Counted from the stretch's first letter, positions 13,985 to 21,538 are shown. The stretch is 21,538 nucleotides of DNA from Pseudomonadota bacterium (GCA_027621895.1 JAQCAK010000003.1:1-21538); one strand, 5' to 3'. Translations and numbers: made by a program. The notes: generated by a model not told the origin, from the letters alone.

Positions 13985-14722
13985 TCAAACCACCGAACCG
14001 TGCGCCATTCGCTGCCGTGATACCTCGTAAAGGCAGATGCCCGTCGCCACGGAGACATTCAGGCTCAGGCCCTGCAGCGGCATGGGAATCCTGGCAAGAA
14101 AATCACAGTGTTTGCGGGTATTTTGCCGGAGACCGGCATCCTCTGCACCCAGGACAATCGCCACTGGCCCTTTAAGATCAATGGCTTGCAGCGGCTGGGA
14201 GTCTTCCAGGACCGTGCCGACAATCCAGACACCAGCCTGCTTGAGCTTTTCCATGGTCCGCGACAGGTTAACGACCTGAAAGGTTCGCACCAGGCTGGCA
14301 CCGCCGCTGGCGGTTTTGATTGCCGCCTCATTGATCGGGGCCGATCTGTCTTTCGGCAGGATGACGCCAGTGACCCCGAATCCCGCGGCACTTCTCAGAC
14401 AGGCACCCAGGTTGCGCGGATCGGTGATGCCATCAAGCAAAAGAAACAGCGGCTCAACAGCTGTTTCAAGCAATGCCTCCAGTTCGCGCTCGGTGCCCGC
14501 ACCGGGCATGGCAACGTCGAGGGCAACACCCTGATCTGCGAGTTCACCCACGGCTGGCAGCTGATCCGGTGCTATCCGTTCAACCGGGCAACCCAGTTCA
14601 CGGGCCAGGTTCTCCAGCATCGCGAGGCGGTCGTTCAACTGACCCTTGCGTAGCAGCAGTCGCCTGCCTGTACCGGCCCTGAGGGCCTGTTCAACTGCGT
14701 GGATACCAACGATACGATTCAC
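13985..14722 (-). CDS. rlmB: 23S rRNA (guanosine-2'-O)-methyltransferase RlmB
   Basis: SPOUT-family enzyme that methylates the 2'-O of G2251 in the 23S rRNA P loop using S-adenosylmethionine. It has 245 residues (E. coli 243). The N-terminal substrate-binding domain begins with RIVGIHAVEQAL. The knotted catalytic domain has motif 1 DPRNLGACLRSAAGFG, LPKDRSAPIN, motif 2 AIVLGAEDAGL and motif 3 GLSLNVSVATGICLYEVSRQ. The start is GTG at 14722, overlapping the rnr stop by four bases (GTGA), with AGGAAAAA just upstream. rnr-rlmB is a conserved pair. Confidence 0.97.
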   Translation of the reverse strand: MNRIVGIHAVEQALRAGTGRRLLLRKGQLNDRLAMLENLARELGCPVERIAPDQLPAVGELADQGVALDVAMPGAGTERELEALLETAVEPLFLLLDGITDPRNLGACLRSAAGFGVTGVILPKDRSAPINEAAIKTASGGASLVRTFQVVNLSRTMEKLKQAGVWIVGTVLEDSQPLQAIDLKGPVAIVLGAEDAGLRQNTRKHCDFLARIPMPLQGLSLNVSVATGICLYEVSRQRMAHGSVV

Positions 14723-17022
14723 TTTTTCCTGCCCCCACGGCGCCGCCTGCCTCGCCCAGACTCGGCTTTGGTCCGCGCCCCCGCTGATTGCCCGTCTCGT
14801 TTCTTCGACTTGCTGCGCTTTGGTTTCCTGGCGCGTTTAACGGATTCGTGGGTCAGCAGCTCAAGGTCAACCTTGCGCTCGTCCACGTCAACACCGGCAA
14901 CCTGGACGGTCACCGGGTCTCCCATACCAAACACCTTGCCGGTACGTTCACCGACCAGGTACTGTTCACCCTGTTCGAAGTGGTAATAGTCTCCCGCCAG
15001 TGCGCTGACGTGCACAAGACCGTCAATCAGGATGCCATCGAGCTGAACAAAGAACCCAAATCGGGTCACCGCAGATATCACGCCGGAGAAATCATCTCCG
15101 ACGTGCTCGCTGAGATAATCACACTTCACCCATTCCAGCACCTCGTAAACCGCATCGTCCCCCCGCCGTTCAACGAATGACAGGTGTTCGCCCTGTTGAA
15201 CAACGGTTTCCTCGTTGTAGGGATAATGGGTCTCCGCAGCTCGCTTGAGCGGCGGGGCGAACCGGCGAACCTCTTTGCACGGCCGCCGATCGTGAATCAC
15301 TGACTTGATCAGGCGATGCACCAGCAGATCCGGGTAGCGCCGAATCGGTGACGTGAAATGGGCATACTGGGGGAAAGACAGTCCGAAGTGACCCTTGTTT
15401 TCAGGCTGGTAAACCGCCTGCTGCATCGAACGCAACAGTGAAATCTGAAGAATCTGGCTGTTCTGTTTACCCTTAAGCTGTTCGATCGCACGCTGATAGT
15501 CACTGGCCTCGCCGTCTCCCAGGTCAATTCCAAAGGTCTGAAGGAACTCCGCTAGATAGGCGACCTTCTCTTCCTCCGGTGGCTCATGAACACGAAACAG
15601 TCCAGGAATCTTCTGTCGCGTGATAAAGCGCGCGGCGCATACGTTGGCACACAGCATGCACTCCTCGATCAGGCGATGAGCAAAGTTGCGGACGACCGGG
15701 TCAATTCGACTGACTCGACCCTGCCCGTCAAAACTGAACTTGACCTCCGTGGATTCAAAATCCAGCGCGCCGCGCTGGCGCCGGGTACCAATCAGCAGTT
15801 TTGCGAGCTCATACAGGGCCTCGAGGCTGTCCGTGTGCCTGGGAAAGCTGCCATCTGCAATCCATTCAGCGACCTGGGTATAGGTCAGCCGTTCTGCAGA
15901 GTGAATAACGCCCTCGTAAAACTGGTAGCTGCCGATCCGGCCCTGCGGCGAGATGGTCATCTCGCAGACCATGACCAGGCGATCCACCGCGGGATTCAGG
16001 GAACAGAGCCCGTTGCTGAGTTTTTCCGGCAGCATCGGTACCACGTTCTGCGGGAAATAAACCGAGGTGCCGCGCAGATAGGCCTCTCGATCCAGCTCGG
16101 TGCCGGGCTTGACGTAATAGCTGACGTCCGCAATTGCCACGTAGAGCCGGTAGCCGCCACCCGCGCGCTTCTCGCAGTAGACCGCATCATCAAAGTCACG
16201 GGCGTCCTCGCCATCAATGGTCACAAACGGCAGATGTCGCAGATCCTCTCGATGGCGTTTCTGCTGGGGTTTAACCTCATAGGGGAGCGCGTCGACCTCG
16301 GCAAGCACATCGTCCCCAAACTCGTAGGGAACGTCGTGGTTACGCAATGCAATCTCAACTTCCATGCTGGGCGTCAGGTGATCGCCCAGTACGGTAACAA
16401 TCTCGACGGTCGCCAGCCCATGGAGACTGGGCTGTTCGATGATGCGGGCAACCACGATCTGGCCCTCGCGCAACTTTTTGCCCGGCTTTTCGATCAGGAT
16501 TTCATGATTGATTCGCCGGTTTAAACTCTCGAAAAGTGCCACCCGATTTTCAAAGTAGACCCGACCCACCAGTTCTTTCGTCCCGCGTTCCAGTATCTCG
16601 ACGATTTCCCCTTCATCCCGGCCTCTTCGGTCCTGCCCCCTGACCCTGACGAGAACCCGGTCACCGTGAATAACTGCACGCATCTGACGCGGTGCAATAA
16701 AAATATCATCACGGGACTCATCACAGACCAGAAATCCAAAACCGTCCGGATGCGCTGAGATTCGCCCCGCAAAGAGCTCCATCCGGGTTGCAATGGCGAA
16801 GACGTTACGACGGTCCACCACCAGCTGGCCATCGCGCACCATCGCCCGGGTTCGGGCCTGCAGGGCATCCCGGTCACGGGCCTCTTCGATTTTCAGTTCC
16901 TTCGCCAGTCGTTTGAAGGAGACCGGCTCTCCAATCAGAGACATTTGCTCAAGAATCGCCTCGCGACTGGGGATGGGATGCTCGTACTTGCGGGCTTCAC
17001 GTTTGTAATGGGGATCTTTCAT
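14719..17022 (-). CDS. rnr: ribonuclease R
   Basis: Processive 3'-5' exoribonuclease that degrades structured RNA. The start at 17022 gives 767 residues, MKDPHYKREARKYEHPIPSRE, matching the E. coli N-terminus. A longer frame reaches 17088, at the edge of the tRNA gene, without similarity. Domains in order are a winged helix (about 15-80), two cold-shock domains (about 83-250), an RNB catalytic domain with Asp270, Asp276, Asp278 and Asp279 (TIDGEDARDFDDAV) and HFTSPIRRYPDL, an S1 domain (FSGVISAVTRFGFFVQL), and a basic Lys/Arg tail ending RRRRGGRKK. The tail is shorter than in E. coli (813 residues in total). No strong ribosome binding site is visible. It is divergent from tRNA-Leu. Confidence 0.98.
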   Translation of the reverse strand: MKDPHYKREARKYEHPIPSREAILEQMSLIGEPVSFKRLAKELKIEEARDRDALQARTRAMVRDGQLVVDRRNVFAIATRMELFAGRISAHPDGFGFLVCDESRDDIFIAPRQMRAVIHGDRVLVRVRGQDRRGRDEGEIVEILERGTKELVGRVYFENRVALFESLNRRINHEILIEKPGKKLREGQIVVARIIEQPSLHGLATVEIVTVLGDHLTPSMEVEIALRNHDVPYEFGDDVLAEVDALPYEVKPQQKRHREDLRHLPFVTIDGEDARDFDDAVYCEKRAGGGYRLYVAIADVSYYVKPGTELDREAYLRGTSVYFPQNVVPMLPEKLSNGLCSLNPAVDRLVMVCEMTISPQGRIGSYQFYEGVIHSAERLTYTQVAEWIADGSFPRHTDSLEALYELAKLLIGTRRQRGALDFESTEVKFSFDGQGRVSRIDPVVRNFAHRLIEECMLCANVCAARFITRQKIPGLFRVHEPPEEEKVAYLAEFLQTFGIDLGDGEASDYQRAIEQLKGKQNSQILQISLLRSMQQAVYQPENKGHFGLSFPQYAHFTSPIRRYPDLLVHRLIKSVIHDRRPCKEVRRFAPPLKRAAETHYPYNEETVVQQGEHLSFVERRGDDAVYEVLEWVKCDYLSEHVGDDFSGVISAVTRFGFFVQLDGILIDGLVHVSALAGDYYHFEQGEQYLVGERTGKVFGMGDPVTVQVAGVDVDERKVDLELLTHESVKRARKPKRSKSKKRDGQSAGARTKAESGRGRRRRGGRKK

Positions 17023-17047
17023 AAATAAAGTTTCGTCGATTTGCAGA

Positions 17048-17076
17048 TTGACAGCAGTGTTTGCTGATTGTACCCT
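17048..17076 (+). promoter_or_regulatory. promoter of tRNA-Leu
   Basis: A perfect TTGACA (17048-17053), a 17-base spacer and TACCCT (17071-17076) lie 12 bases before the tRNA, followed by a GC-rich discriminator (GCGCAGC). Such discriminators are typical of stable-RNA promoters under stringent control. The -10 box is a modest match. Confidence 0.65.
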
Positions 17077-17088
17077 GCGCAGCCTCAT

Positions 17089-17175
17089 GCCGAGGTGGTG
17101 AAATTGGTAGACACGCTAGCTTCAGGTGCTAGTGGGGGCAACCCCGTGGAGGTTCAAGTCCTCTCCTCGGCACCA
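17089..17175 (+). tRNA. tRNA-Leu (anticodon CAG)
   Basis: Class II tRNA of 87 bases. The acceptor stem GCCGAGG/CCTCGGC has discriminator A and CCA encoded in the genome. The D arm has AATTGGTAGAC. The anticodon stem CTAGC/GCTAG encloses loop TTCAGGT, with CAG at 17123-17125 (reads CUG). A long variable arm with GGGG/CCCC and a TTCAAGT T loop complete it. It is very similar to E. coli tRNA-Leu(CAG). Leucine tRNA between rnr and purA is also found in Pseudomonas. Confidence 0.98.
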
Positions 17176-17182
17176 ACGACAG

Positions 17183-17209
17183 AAATGGCCAGCCTTGCTG
17201 GCCATTTTT
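17183..17209 (+). terminator. rho-independent terminator after tRNA-Leu
   Basis: A perfect 11-bp stem (AAATGGCCAGC, 17183-17193, with its complement 17197-17207) closes a 3-base CTT loop and runs into TTTTT (17205-17209), starting 7 bases after the tRNA CCA. It separates the tRNA unit from the downstream pilin gene, which therefore needs its own promoter. Confidence 0.95.
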
Positions 17210-17271
17210 GTGTCGGCTTCTCTCCTGCTGGAAGGCTGAGGTCCAATCACACGATGATCGACTGATATTGC

Positions 17272-17340
17272 CTGGTGGCAGCGCGGACAGCATCACCTTC
17301 ACACATCAGCCTGCTTATTGATACAGGAAACTGCCACCAG
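17272..17340. repeat. 10-bp inverted repeat with 49-base spacer upstream of the pilin gene
   Basis: CTGGTGGCAG (17272-17281) and its exact reverse complement CTGCCACCAG (17331-17340) flank 49 bases. The whole element is in the 236-base stretch between the tRNA terminator and the pilin start, which otherwise holds no gene. It could be a pair of regulator half-sites, an RNA stem or a remnant of inserted DNA; nothing in the sequence decides. Confidence 0.7.
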
Positions 17341-17445
17341 CCATCGCCGAAACCGAGCCGCCTGACCTGTTCGAATTACAAAGTCTCACATTTTCATCGC
17401 TGATTTCTGCTTTAATCGACACTGCTGTTTTCGGGTGTACAGATC

Positions 17446-17928
17446 ATGAACAAGACCCCAGGGGGTTTCTCCCACAGTACTTCAAGGCGTGGGCGCGAGG
17501 CTGGCTTCACCCTGATTGAGCTGATGCTGGCCGTCGCTATCCTCGGTGTTCTGGCTGCCGTGGCAATGCCGGCCTATCAGAATTACATCCGAACGGCTCA
17601 AATGAGCAAGGTCATTTCCCAGTATGGGGAATCCCGGCGTCTGGTGGAAAACACCTTCGTCCGCGGGATCGCACAGATGAGCCTGAACCACCAGGTCACG
17701 ATCCCTACAGACACAGCCGGCTGGATTTCGATCTTAGATTCACTGAATGTCCAGGCGCCGGGTGGCGGCGCCGCATTCGTCAGCGGTGCCGGCGTTGACG
17801 CAACCGGCCAGATTGGCGTGAGTTTCACGGGTACTTTCCCAACGGACGCCGAGGTCGTGCTGGACCTGCCGGCCTACCTGGATATCACTGCCGAGACAGT
17901 CACCATCAAGGCTGCTGACAGCCTCTAG
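17446..17928 (+). CDS. type IV pilin-like protein (orphan)
   Basis: The 160 residues comprise a 20-residue positively charged leader ending REAG, prepilin peptidase cleavage before FTLIE (Glu at mature position 5), and a hydrophobic helix LMLAVAILGVLAAVAMPAY. The typical QNYIRTAQMSKVISQY helix and a 100-residue globular part follow. It resembles major pilins (PilA/PilE) more than minor pseudopilins in the helix region. It has no cysteine, so the usual C-terminal disulfide loop is missing, and the leader is longer than the 5-10 residues usual for type IVa. No other pilus gene is nearby. There is no clear ribosome binding site; TTTAAT at 17411-17416 might be a -10 box, without a good -35. In relatives purA follows tRNA-Leu directly, so this gene looks like an insertion. 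The role is unknown: pilus subunit, pseudopilin or competence pilin. Confidence 0.88.
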   Translation: MNKTPGGFSHSTSRRGREAGFTLIELMLAVAILGVLAAVAMPAYQNYIRTAQMSKVISQYGESRRLVENTFVRGIAQMSLNHQVTIPTDTAGWISILDSLNVQAPGGGAAFVSGAGVDATGQIGVSFTGTFPTDAEVVLDLPAYLDITAETVTIKAADSL

Positions 17929-17986
17929 ACGGCCGGGACTCGAATACCTTCCCCACGACGCCCGCCGGTTTCGCTGGCGTGTATCC

Positions 17987-19243
17987 CTAATCGAACAACT
18001 GTTTAAGAATAATGGTGTCTTCGCGGTCCGGTCCTGTGGAAACAAAATCCACCGCCACGTCACAGGCTGATTCGATTCTTTCAAGATAGGCACGGGCAGC
18101 TGCAGGCAGATCTTCCAGCCGCTTCGCATGAACCGTCGTCTCCTGCCAGCCAGGCATCTTCTCGTAGATCGGCGTGGGATTGTCACTGTCAGGATTCTCG
18201 TAACCCACACACAGTGACACTGACTCAAGCCCGTCCAGCACGTCCAGCTTGGTGATACAGAGACCAGAAAGGCTGTTGATGTTGATCACCCGCCTGAGCG
18301 CATGGGCATCAAACCAGCCACATCGCCTCGGCCGTCCCGTGGTTGACCCAAACTCGTTGCCGACACTGGCCAGATGGCTGCCAACCGCGTCGAACAGCTC
18401 CGTCGGAAAGGGTCCGGAACCGACCCGGGTCGTGTAGGCCTTGGTGATGCCCAGGATGTAATCCAGATCCAGCGGACCGACGCCGCAGCCACTGCTGATC
18501 GCACCCGCCGTGGTGTTTGACGAGGTCACAAAGGGATAGGTGCCCTGATCAATATCCAGCAATGAGCCCTGGGCGCCTTCAAAAAGGATGTTGCCACCCG
18601 ATCGCCGCAGCTGACTCAGTTCCTCAACCACATCCCTGACCATGGGCCGGATCTGGTCCGCGTAAGCCAGAGACGCATCCAGTACCGCCTGCAGGCTGAC
18701 AGCTTCCGTGTGGAAGTAGTTCGTCAGGACAAAATTATGGTATTCGAGGATCTCTTCAAGCTTTTCGTTGAAGCGCTTCTCGTTGAACAGGTCTGCCACC
18801 CGAACGCCGCGACGCGCGACTTTATCTTCATAAGCCGGACCAATACCCCGCCCCGTGGTACCGATTTTCTGATTGCCCCGGACATTTTCGCGCATCAGAT
18901 CCAGCGAAACGTGGTAGGGAAGAATCAGCGGACAGCCGCTCGAGATCATCATGCGATCCCGGACATTCAGACCTGCCAGCTCGAGACCTTCAATTTCCTT
19001 GAACAGATCCCGGATCGAAAGCACCACGCCATTACCGATCATGCAGGTAACCTGCTCGTGGAGAATACCCGAGGGAATCAGGTGAAGAACGGTTTTCCTG
19101 CCATCAACTACCAGGGTGTGGCCTGCATTATGGCCTCCCTGGAAACGGACCACGGCATTCGCCTTTTCAGTGAGCAGGTCGACGACCTTGCCTTTGCCTT
19201 CATCGCCCCAGTGGGTGCCAATAACGACTACATTCTTTCCCAT
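17987..19243 (-). CDS. purA: adenylosuccinate synthetase
   Basis: Joins IMP and aspartate with GTP to form adenylosuccinate, the first step from IMP to AMP; cytosolic. The 418 residues carry GTHWGDEGKGKVVD (His where most have Gln), GGHNAGHT, IGTTGRGIGPAYEDK, LFEGAQGSLLDIDQGTYPF, KAYTTRVGSGPFPTE, GRPRRCGWFD, ITKLDVLDGL and the end STGPDREDTIIL. It is about a dozen residues shorter than E. coli PurA (432); the gap falls near residues 345-358 (CVGYENPDSDNPTPIYE). The catalytic and nucleotide-binding blocks are intact, so it should be active. ATG 19243 lies 21 bases after the hisZ stop, consistent with the conserved hisZ-purA pair. Confidence 0.97.
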   Translation of the reverse strand: MGKNVVVIGTHWGDEGKGKVVDLLTEKANAVVRFQGGHNAGHTLVVDGRKTVLHLIPSGILHEQVTCMIGNGVVLSIRDLFKEIEGLELAGLNVRDRMMISSGCPLILPYHVSLDLMRENVRGNQKIGTTGRGIGPAYEDKVARRGVRVADLFNEKRFNEKLEEILEYHNFVLTNYFHTEAVSLQAVLDASLAYADQIRPMVRDVVEELSQLRRSGGNILFEGAQGSLLDIDQGTYPFVTSSNTTAGAISSGCGVGPLDLDYILGITKAYTTRVGSGPFPTELFDAVGSHLASVGNEFGSTTGRPRRCGWFDAHALRRVININSLSGLCITKLDVLDGLESVSLCVGYENPDSDNPTPIYEKMPGWQETTVHAKRLEDLPAAARAYLERIESACDVAVDFVSTGPDREDTIILKQLFD

Positions 19244-19264
19244 GGCCCTGTTCTCTCGTCCGGG

Positions 19265-20437
19265 TTATTTGGAAGGGTTCAGCGTCCAGCCGCCCTGTTC
19301 ATTGACCAGCACGTAATCGTATCCGGCTTCGTCCCCGGACTCGACTACCACATAGCCTTCATCTCTCAGTCGCTGGACTTCAGCCCAGAGAGACAACATG
19401 TCTTTGCTTTCCTGCGGTCTGGCCAGCACGGTCTGCCGCGCCGGGAGTTCCAGCGTCAGCTGGTCTGCAAGATTGTTCAGATTGATGGAAAAGCCCGTGG
19501 CACCGCGACCTTCGCGACCAAAGACACCACCGATATGATCATAGCGTCCACCCTTGGCAACCACCTGGCTGGACCCATCTACGAAGGCTGAAAACACAAT
19601 TCCCGTGTGATAGGCGTAGCCGCGCAATTCGCTGAGGTCAAAGTACACCTCCAGGTCTGCAAACCGCCGCATCATTTCCTCTGCCACAGATTCAAGGTTG
19701 TCGATACACTCAACGATGCCCGGCCTGTTACCGAATAGATCGCGGGCTCGCTTGAGCACCTTCAAGTCGCCCGTCAGGTCAGGCAGCTCACAGAGCATGT
19801 TGATATCACCGGAAGTCAGGTCGAAGGTTTCCGCGCGATGCCGAATCTCAGCCACGGATTTACGCTGCACCGCCTCAAAGAGCTGCTCCTGCTGATCGGC
19901 ATCCAGCGCGAGGCCATCGACCAGCTGGCGGAAGATAGCAACATCGCCGAGATCAACATGTACCCTGTCCACACCCAGCGATTTCAGCGCATCGACCATC
20001 AGACTGACTATCTCGAGATCGCCACGCCCTGATGTTTCCCCAAACAGTTCTGCCCCGACACTGATGGGTGTTCGACTGGCCAGCATGCTGTCTGCCTTGG
20101 AATGAACGACGGTCCCCGCATAGCAGAGCCGCGCAATGCCTTCGCCGTTTAGACTATGGGCATCGATACGTGCGACCTGTGGCGTAATGTCCGCCCGGAT
20201 ACCCATCATCCGTCCTGTCACCAGGTCAACGACTTTGAAGGTCTTGAGATCCAGGTCTTTCCCGGTACCTGTCAGCAGGGATTCAAGAAACTCTACTGTT
20301 GGCGGGATGACATACTCGTATCCCCAGGTTTCAAACAGATCAAGCAGTCGCCGACGAACGACCTCCAGCTTCTTGGCCTGGGGAGGCAGTACATCTTCCA
20401 CACCATCCGGCAACAGCCATCGGTCTACAAAGCTCAT
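19265..20437 (-). CDS. hisZ: ATP phosphoribosyltransferase regulatory subunit
   Basis: Histidyl-tRNA synthetase paralogue that lacks aminoacylation and forms the regulatory half of the HisG-HisZ complex at the first step of histidine synthesis. The 390 residues begin DRWLLPDGVEDVLPPQA, with GYEYVIPPTVEFLESLL, RADITPQVARIDAH, RLCYAGTVVHS and AELFGE of the class II synthetase-like core, and a later block YHTGIVFSAFV and GGRYDHIGGVFGREG. There is no anticodon-binding domain of full HisRS. Its presence predicts a short-form HisG elsewhere in the genome. AGGG 11 bases before the ATG is a weak ribosome binding site. It follows the DUF2065 gene after 106 bases, a gap with no clear promoter or terminator. 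Confidence 0.96.
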   Translation of the reverse strand: MSFVDRWLLPDGVEDVLPPQAKKLEVVRRRLLDLFETWGYEYVIPPTVEFLESLLTGTGKDLDLKTFKVVDLVTGRMMGIRADITPQVARIDAHSLNGEGIARLCYAGTVVHSKADSMLASRTPISVGAELFGETSGRGDLEIVSLMVDALKSLGVDRVHVDLGDVAIFRQLVDGLALDADQQEQLFEAVQRKSVAEIRHRAETFDLTSGDINMLCELPDLTGDLKVLKRARDLFGNRPGIVECIDNLESVAEEMMRRFADLEVYFDLSELRGYAYHTGIVFSAFVDGSSQVVAKGGRYDHIGGVFGREGRGATGFSINLNNLADQLTLELPARQTVLARPQESKDMLSLWAEVQRLRDEGYVVVESGDEAGYDYVLVNEQGGWTLNPSK

Positions 20438-20543
20438 GTCACTAATGCCCTTATGACTTTCCGTCTGGCGATTCTGGCATTCAGAACCGATTACCGAGGC
20501 TGTCTGTTCTGCTCCGCGGGCCAGGGCCCTCGGGAAGCCGCGG

Positions 20544-20729
20544 CTAGTTGATCAGGTACAGCAGTCCTGTCCCCACCAGCATGCTGAACAGACCGGTCAA
20601 TCGCATGGTGCGATCATCCACGTCTGACAGCATTCGTACCATTTCACGCCATCGTCTGGGATACAGGAACGGCACTATGCCCTCGATGACCAGCACCAGA
20701 CAAAGTGCTACGCCCAGATCGTGCCACAC
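20544..20729 (-). CDS. DUF2065 small membrane protein (YjeT-like)
   Basis: The 61 residues have two hydrophobic segments (about 4-22 and 44-60) joined by a basic loop with LYPRRWREM, resembling E. coli YjeT (65 residues), which also lies downstream of hflC. Its function is not established. The start is GTG at 20729 with a perfect AGGAGG five bases upstream, which makes the gene convincing despite its size. It is 67 bases after hflC, in the order hflC-DUF2065-hisZ-purA known from Pseudomonas. Confidence 0.9.
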   Translation of the reverse strand: MWHDLGVALCLVLVIEGIVPFLYPRRWREMVRMLSDVDDRTMRLTGLFSMLVGTGLLYLIN

Positions 20730-20796
20730 CGAAGCCTCCTGCCAACCGCCAGGCCGGGGAAAAAGACGGCGAAACTAACCCGATCCGGGCTGTACG

Positions 20797-21538
20797 TCAA
20801 CGTGGCCCCAGGTTCGAATTGTTCAGATACTTGAAAAACTCACTGTCAGGCTGAATCAGCAGGACATCACCCTTGTTGGAAAAGGTTCGGCGATAAGCCG
20901 CCATGCTGCGGTAAAACTCGTAGAATTCCTTGTCCTTCTGAAACGCGGAGGCATAGATATTGGCCGCCTGCGCATCACCTTCACCGCGAATCTCTTCCGC
21001 ACTGCTGTAGGCCTCGGCAAGCAGGACCTCGCGACGTTTGGCAGCATCAGCCCGTATACCCACGGCCAGTTCCTGACCCTTTGCACGATGCTCCCGGGCC
21101 TCAATATCACGCTCCGTGTTCATTCGATTGTAGACCGAATTACTGACTTCCGGTGGCAGGTCGATCCGCTTGACCCGGACATCGACGACCTCAACACCCA
21201 GCTCCGAGCTGGCAACCTTGTTCAGGTTGGTCTTGAGCACGCGCATCAGCTCATCCCGCTCACCTGACACAACCTCGTGAAGGGTTCGCTTACTGATTTC
21301 GTTACGCAGACCGTTATTGATTCGTTCTTTGAGCAGCTCTTCCGCGCGACGCTCGTCACCGGAGGTGGCCTCGTAATAGCGCTCAACATCGTGAATCTGA
21401 AACTTCGCAAAGGAATCAACGATCAACGCCTTCTTTTCAACTGTCAGGAACCGCTCTGATGGTGCATCGGAAGTCAGCACCCGACCATCAAATTTGCGAA
21501 TGTTGTTGATGACCGGAAATTTGAAGTGCAGACCCGGC
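20797..21538 (-). CDS. hflC: HflC, FtsH protease modulator (5' end outside window)
   Basis: SPFH/prohibitin-family subunit of the HflKC complex, which surrounds the membrane protease FtsH and faces the periplasm. The frame is open to the window edge (PGLHFKFPVINNI...), so the GTG at 21480 is internal and the N-terminal membrane anchor is missing. Landmarks are RFLTVEKKALIVDSFAKFQI, RYYEATSG, LGVEVVDVRVKRIDLP, EVSNSVYNRMNTER, RGEGDAQAANIYASAF and PDSEFFKYL. Between HEVVSGERDELM and LGVEVVDV it lacks the roughly 50-residue insertion of the E. coli protein. hflK is expected just beyond the window. Confidence 0.97.
   Translation of the reverse strand, partial: PGLHFKFPVINNIRKFDGRVLTSDAPSERFLTVEKKALIVDSFAKFQIHDVERYYEATSGDERRAEELLKERINNGLRNEISKRTLHEVVSGERDELMRVLKTNLNKVASSELGVEVVDVRVKRIDLPPEVSNSVYNRMNTERDIEAREHRAKGQELAVGIRADAAKRREVLLAEAYSSAEEIRGEGDAQAANIYASAFQKDKEFYEFYRSMAAYRRTFSNKGDVLLIQPDSEFFKYLNNSNLGPR

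Noticed and set aside
15586..16524. Open plus-strand frame of 312 codons opposite rnr
   Set aside because: It lies entirely within the RNase R catalytic region on the other strand, with no family resemblance.
17276..17296. Sigma54-like TGGCA...GC element upstream of the pilin
   Set aside because: The GG and GC dinucleotides are 11 rather than 10 bases apart and the -12 half lacks TTGC; moreover it would be about 150 bases from the gene.
17932..17952. tRNA T-arm-like string (ATTCGAGTCC on the minus strand) after the pilin gene
   Set aside because: The flanking bases do not pair into a stem, and no acceptor or anticodon arm is present; it is also not a copy of the tRNA-Leu 3' end, so it is not an attachment site.
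17957..17981. ACGCC/GGCGT hairpin between the pilin and purA stops as a terminator
   Set aside because: The stem is only 5 bp, the loop is large, and no T-run follows on either strand.
20440..20543. Terminator or promoter between the DUF2065 gene and hisZ
   Set aside because: CCGCGG repeats and a TTCTG/CAGAA stem occur, but there is no T-run and no convincing -35/-10 pair, so cotranscription remains the simpler reading.

Overview
The window is an ordinary, tightly packed stretch of gammaproteobacterial chromosome, moderately GC-rich by eye. The gene order resembles Pseudomonas and its relatives more than the enteric bacteria. Evidence for this includes hisZ (absent from E. coli), a DUF2232 membrane protein between rpsR and rplI, the series hflC, DUF2065, hisZ, purA, tRNA-Leu, rnr, rlmB, rpsF, rpsR, DUF2232, rplI, dnaB, alr, and the series nrdR, ribD, ribH, nusB, thiL, pgpA, ribA, dxs. 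I cannot name the genus. I see no plasmid, phage, insertion sequence or CRISPR signatures.

Layout. (1) 1-814, plus strand: 3' part of dxs (isoprenoid and thiamine precursor synthesis). (2) 824-6138, minus strand: a compact eight-gene run nrdR-ribD-ribH-nusB-thiL-pgpA-retropepsin-like protease-ribA, with several start/stop overlaps. It covers riboflavin synthesis, thiamine diphosphate formation, phosphatidylglycerol synthesis, control of ribonucleotide reductase and antitermination. Riboflavin synthase and DHBP synthase, which usually sit between ribD and ribH in relatives, are absent here. (3) 6267-7937, plus strand: ettA, a translational throttle ABC-F protein. (4) 7964-13871, minus strand: rpsF-rpsR-DUF2232-rplI-dnaB-alr-radA, served by a clear sigma70-type promoter and a candidate S6:S18 autoregulatory leader hairpin ahead of rpsF. 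(5) 13985-17022, minus strand: rnr-rlmB (RNase R and 23S rRNA Gm2251 methyltransferase). (6) 17048-17209, plus strand: a complete tRNA-Leu(CAG) unit with promoter, class II tRNA with encoded CCA, and rho-independent terminator. (7) 17446-17928, plus strand: a lone type IV pilin-like gene preceded by a spaced 10-bp inverted repeat; this is the only clearly accessory-looking gene. (8) 17987-21538, minus strand: hflC (5' end outside the window)-DUF2065-hisZ-purA.

No stretch above 300 bases lacks a gene; the longest is 17176-17445, which holds the tRNA terminator and the inverted repeat. Non-ATG starts are common (TTG for ribA and alr; GTG for nrdR, dnaB, rlmB and the DUF2065 gene). I found no convincing undescribed multi-gene system. 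The points most worth a second look are the solitary pilin, the split riboflavin operon, the rpsF leader, the protease inside the riboflavin/thiamine operon, and an 18-bp tandem repeat that extends alanine racemase and overlaps the start region of radA.
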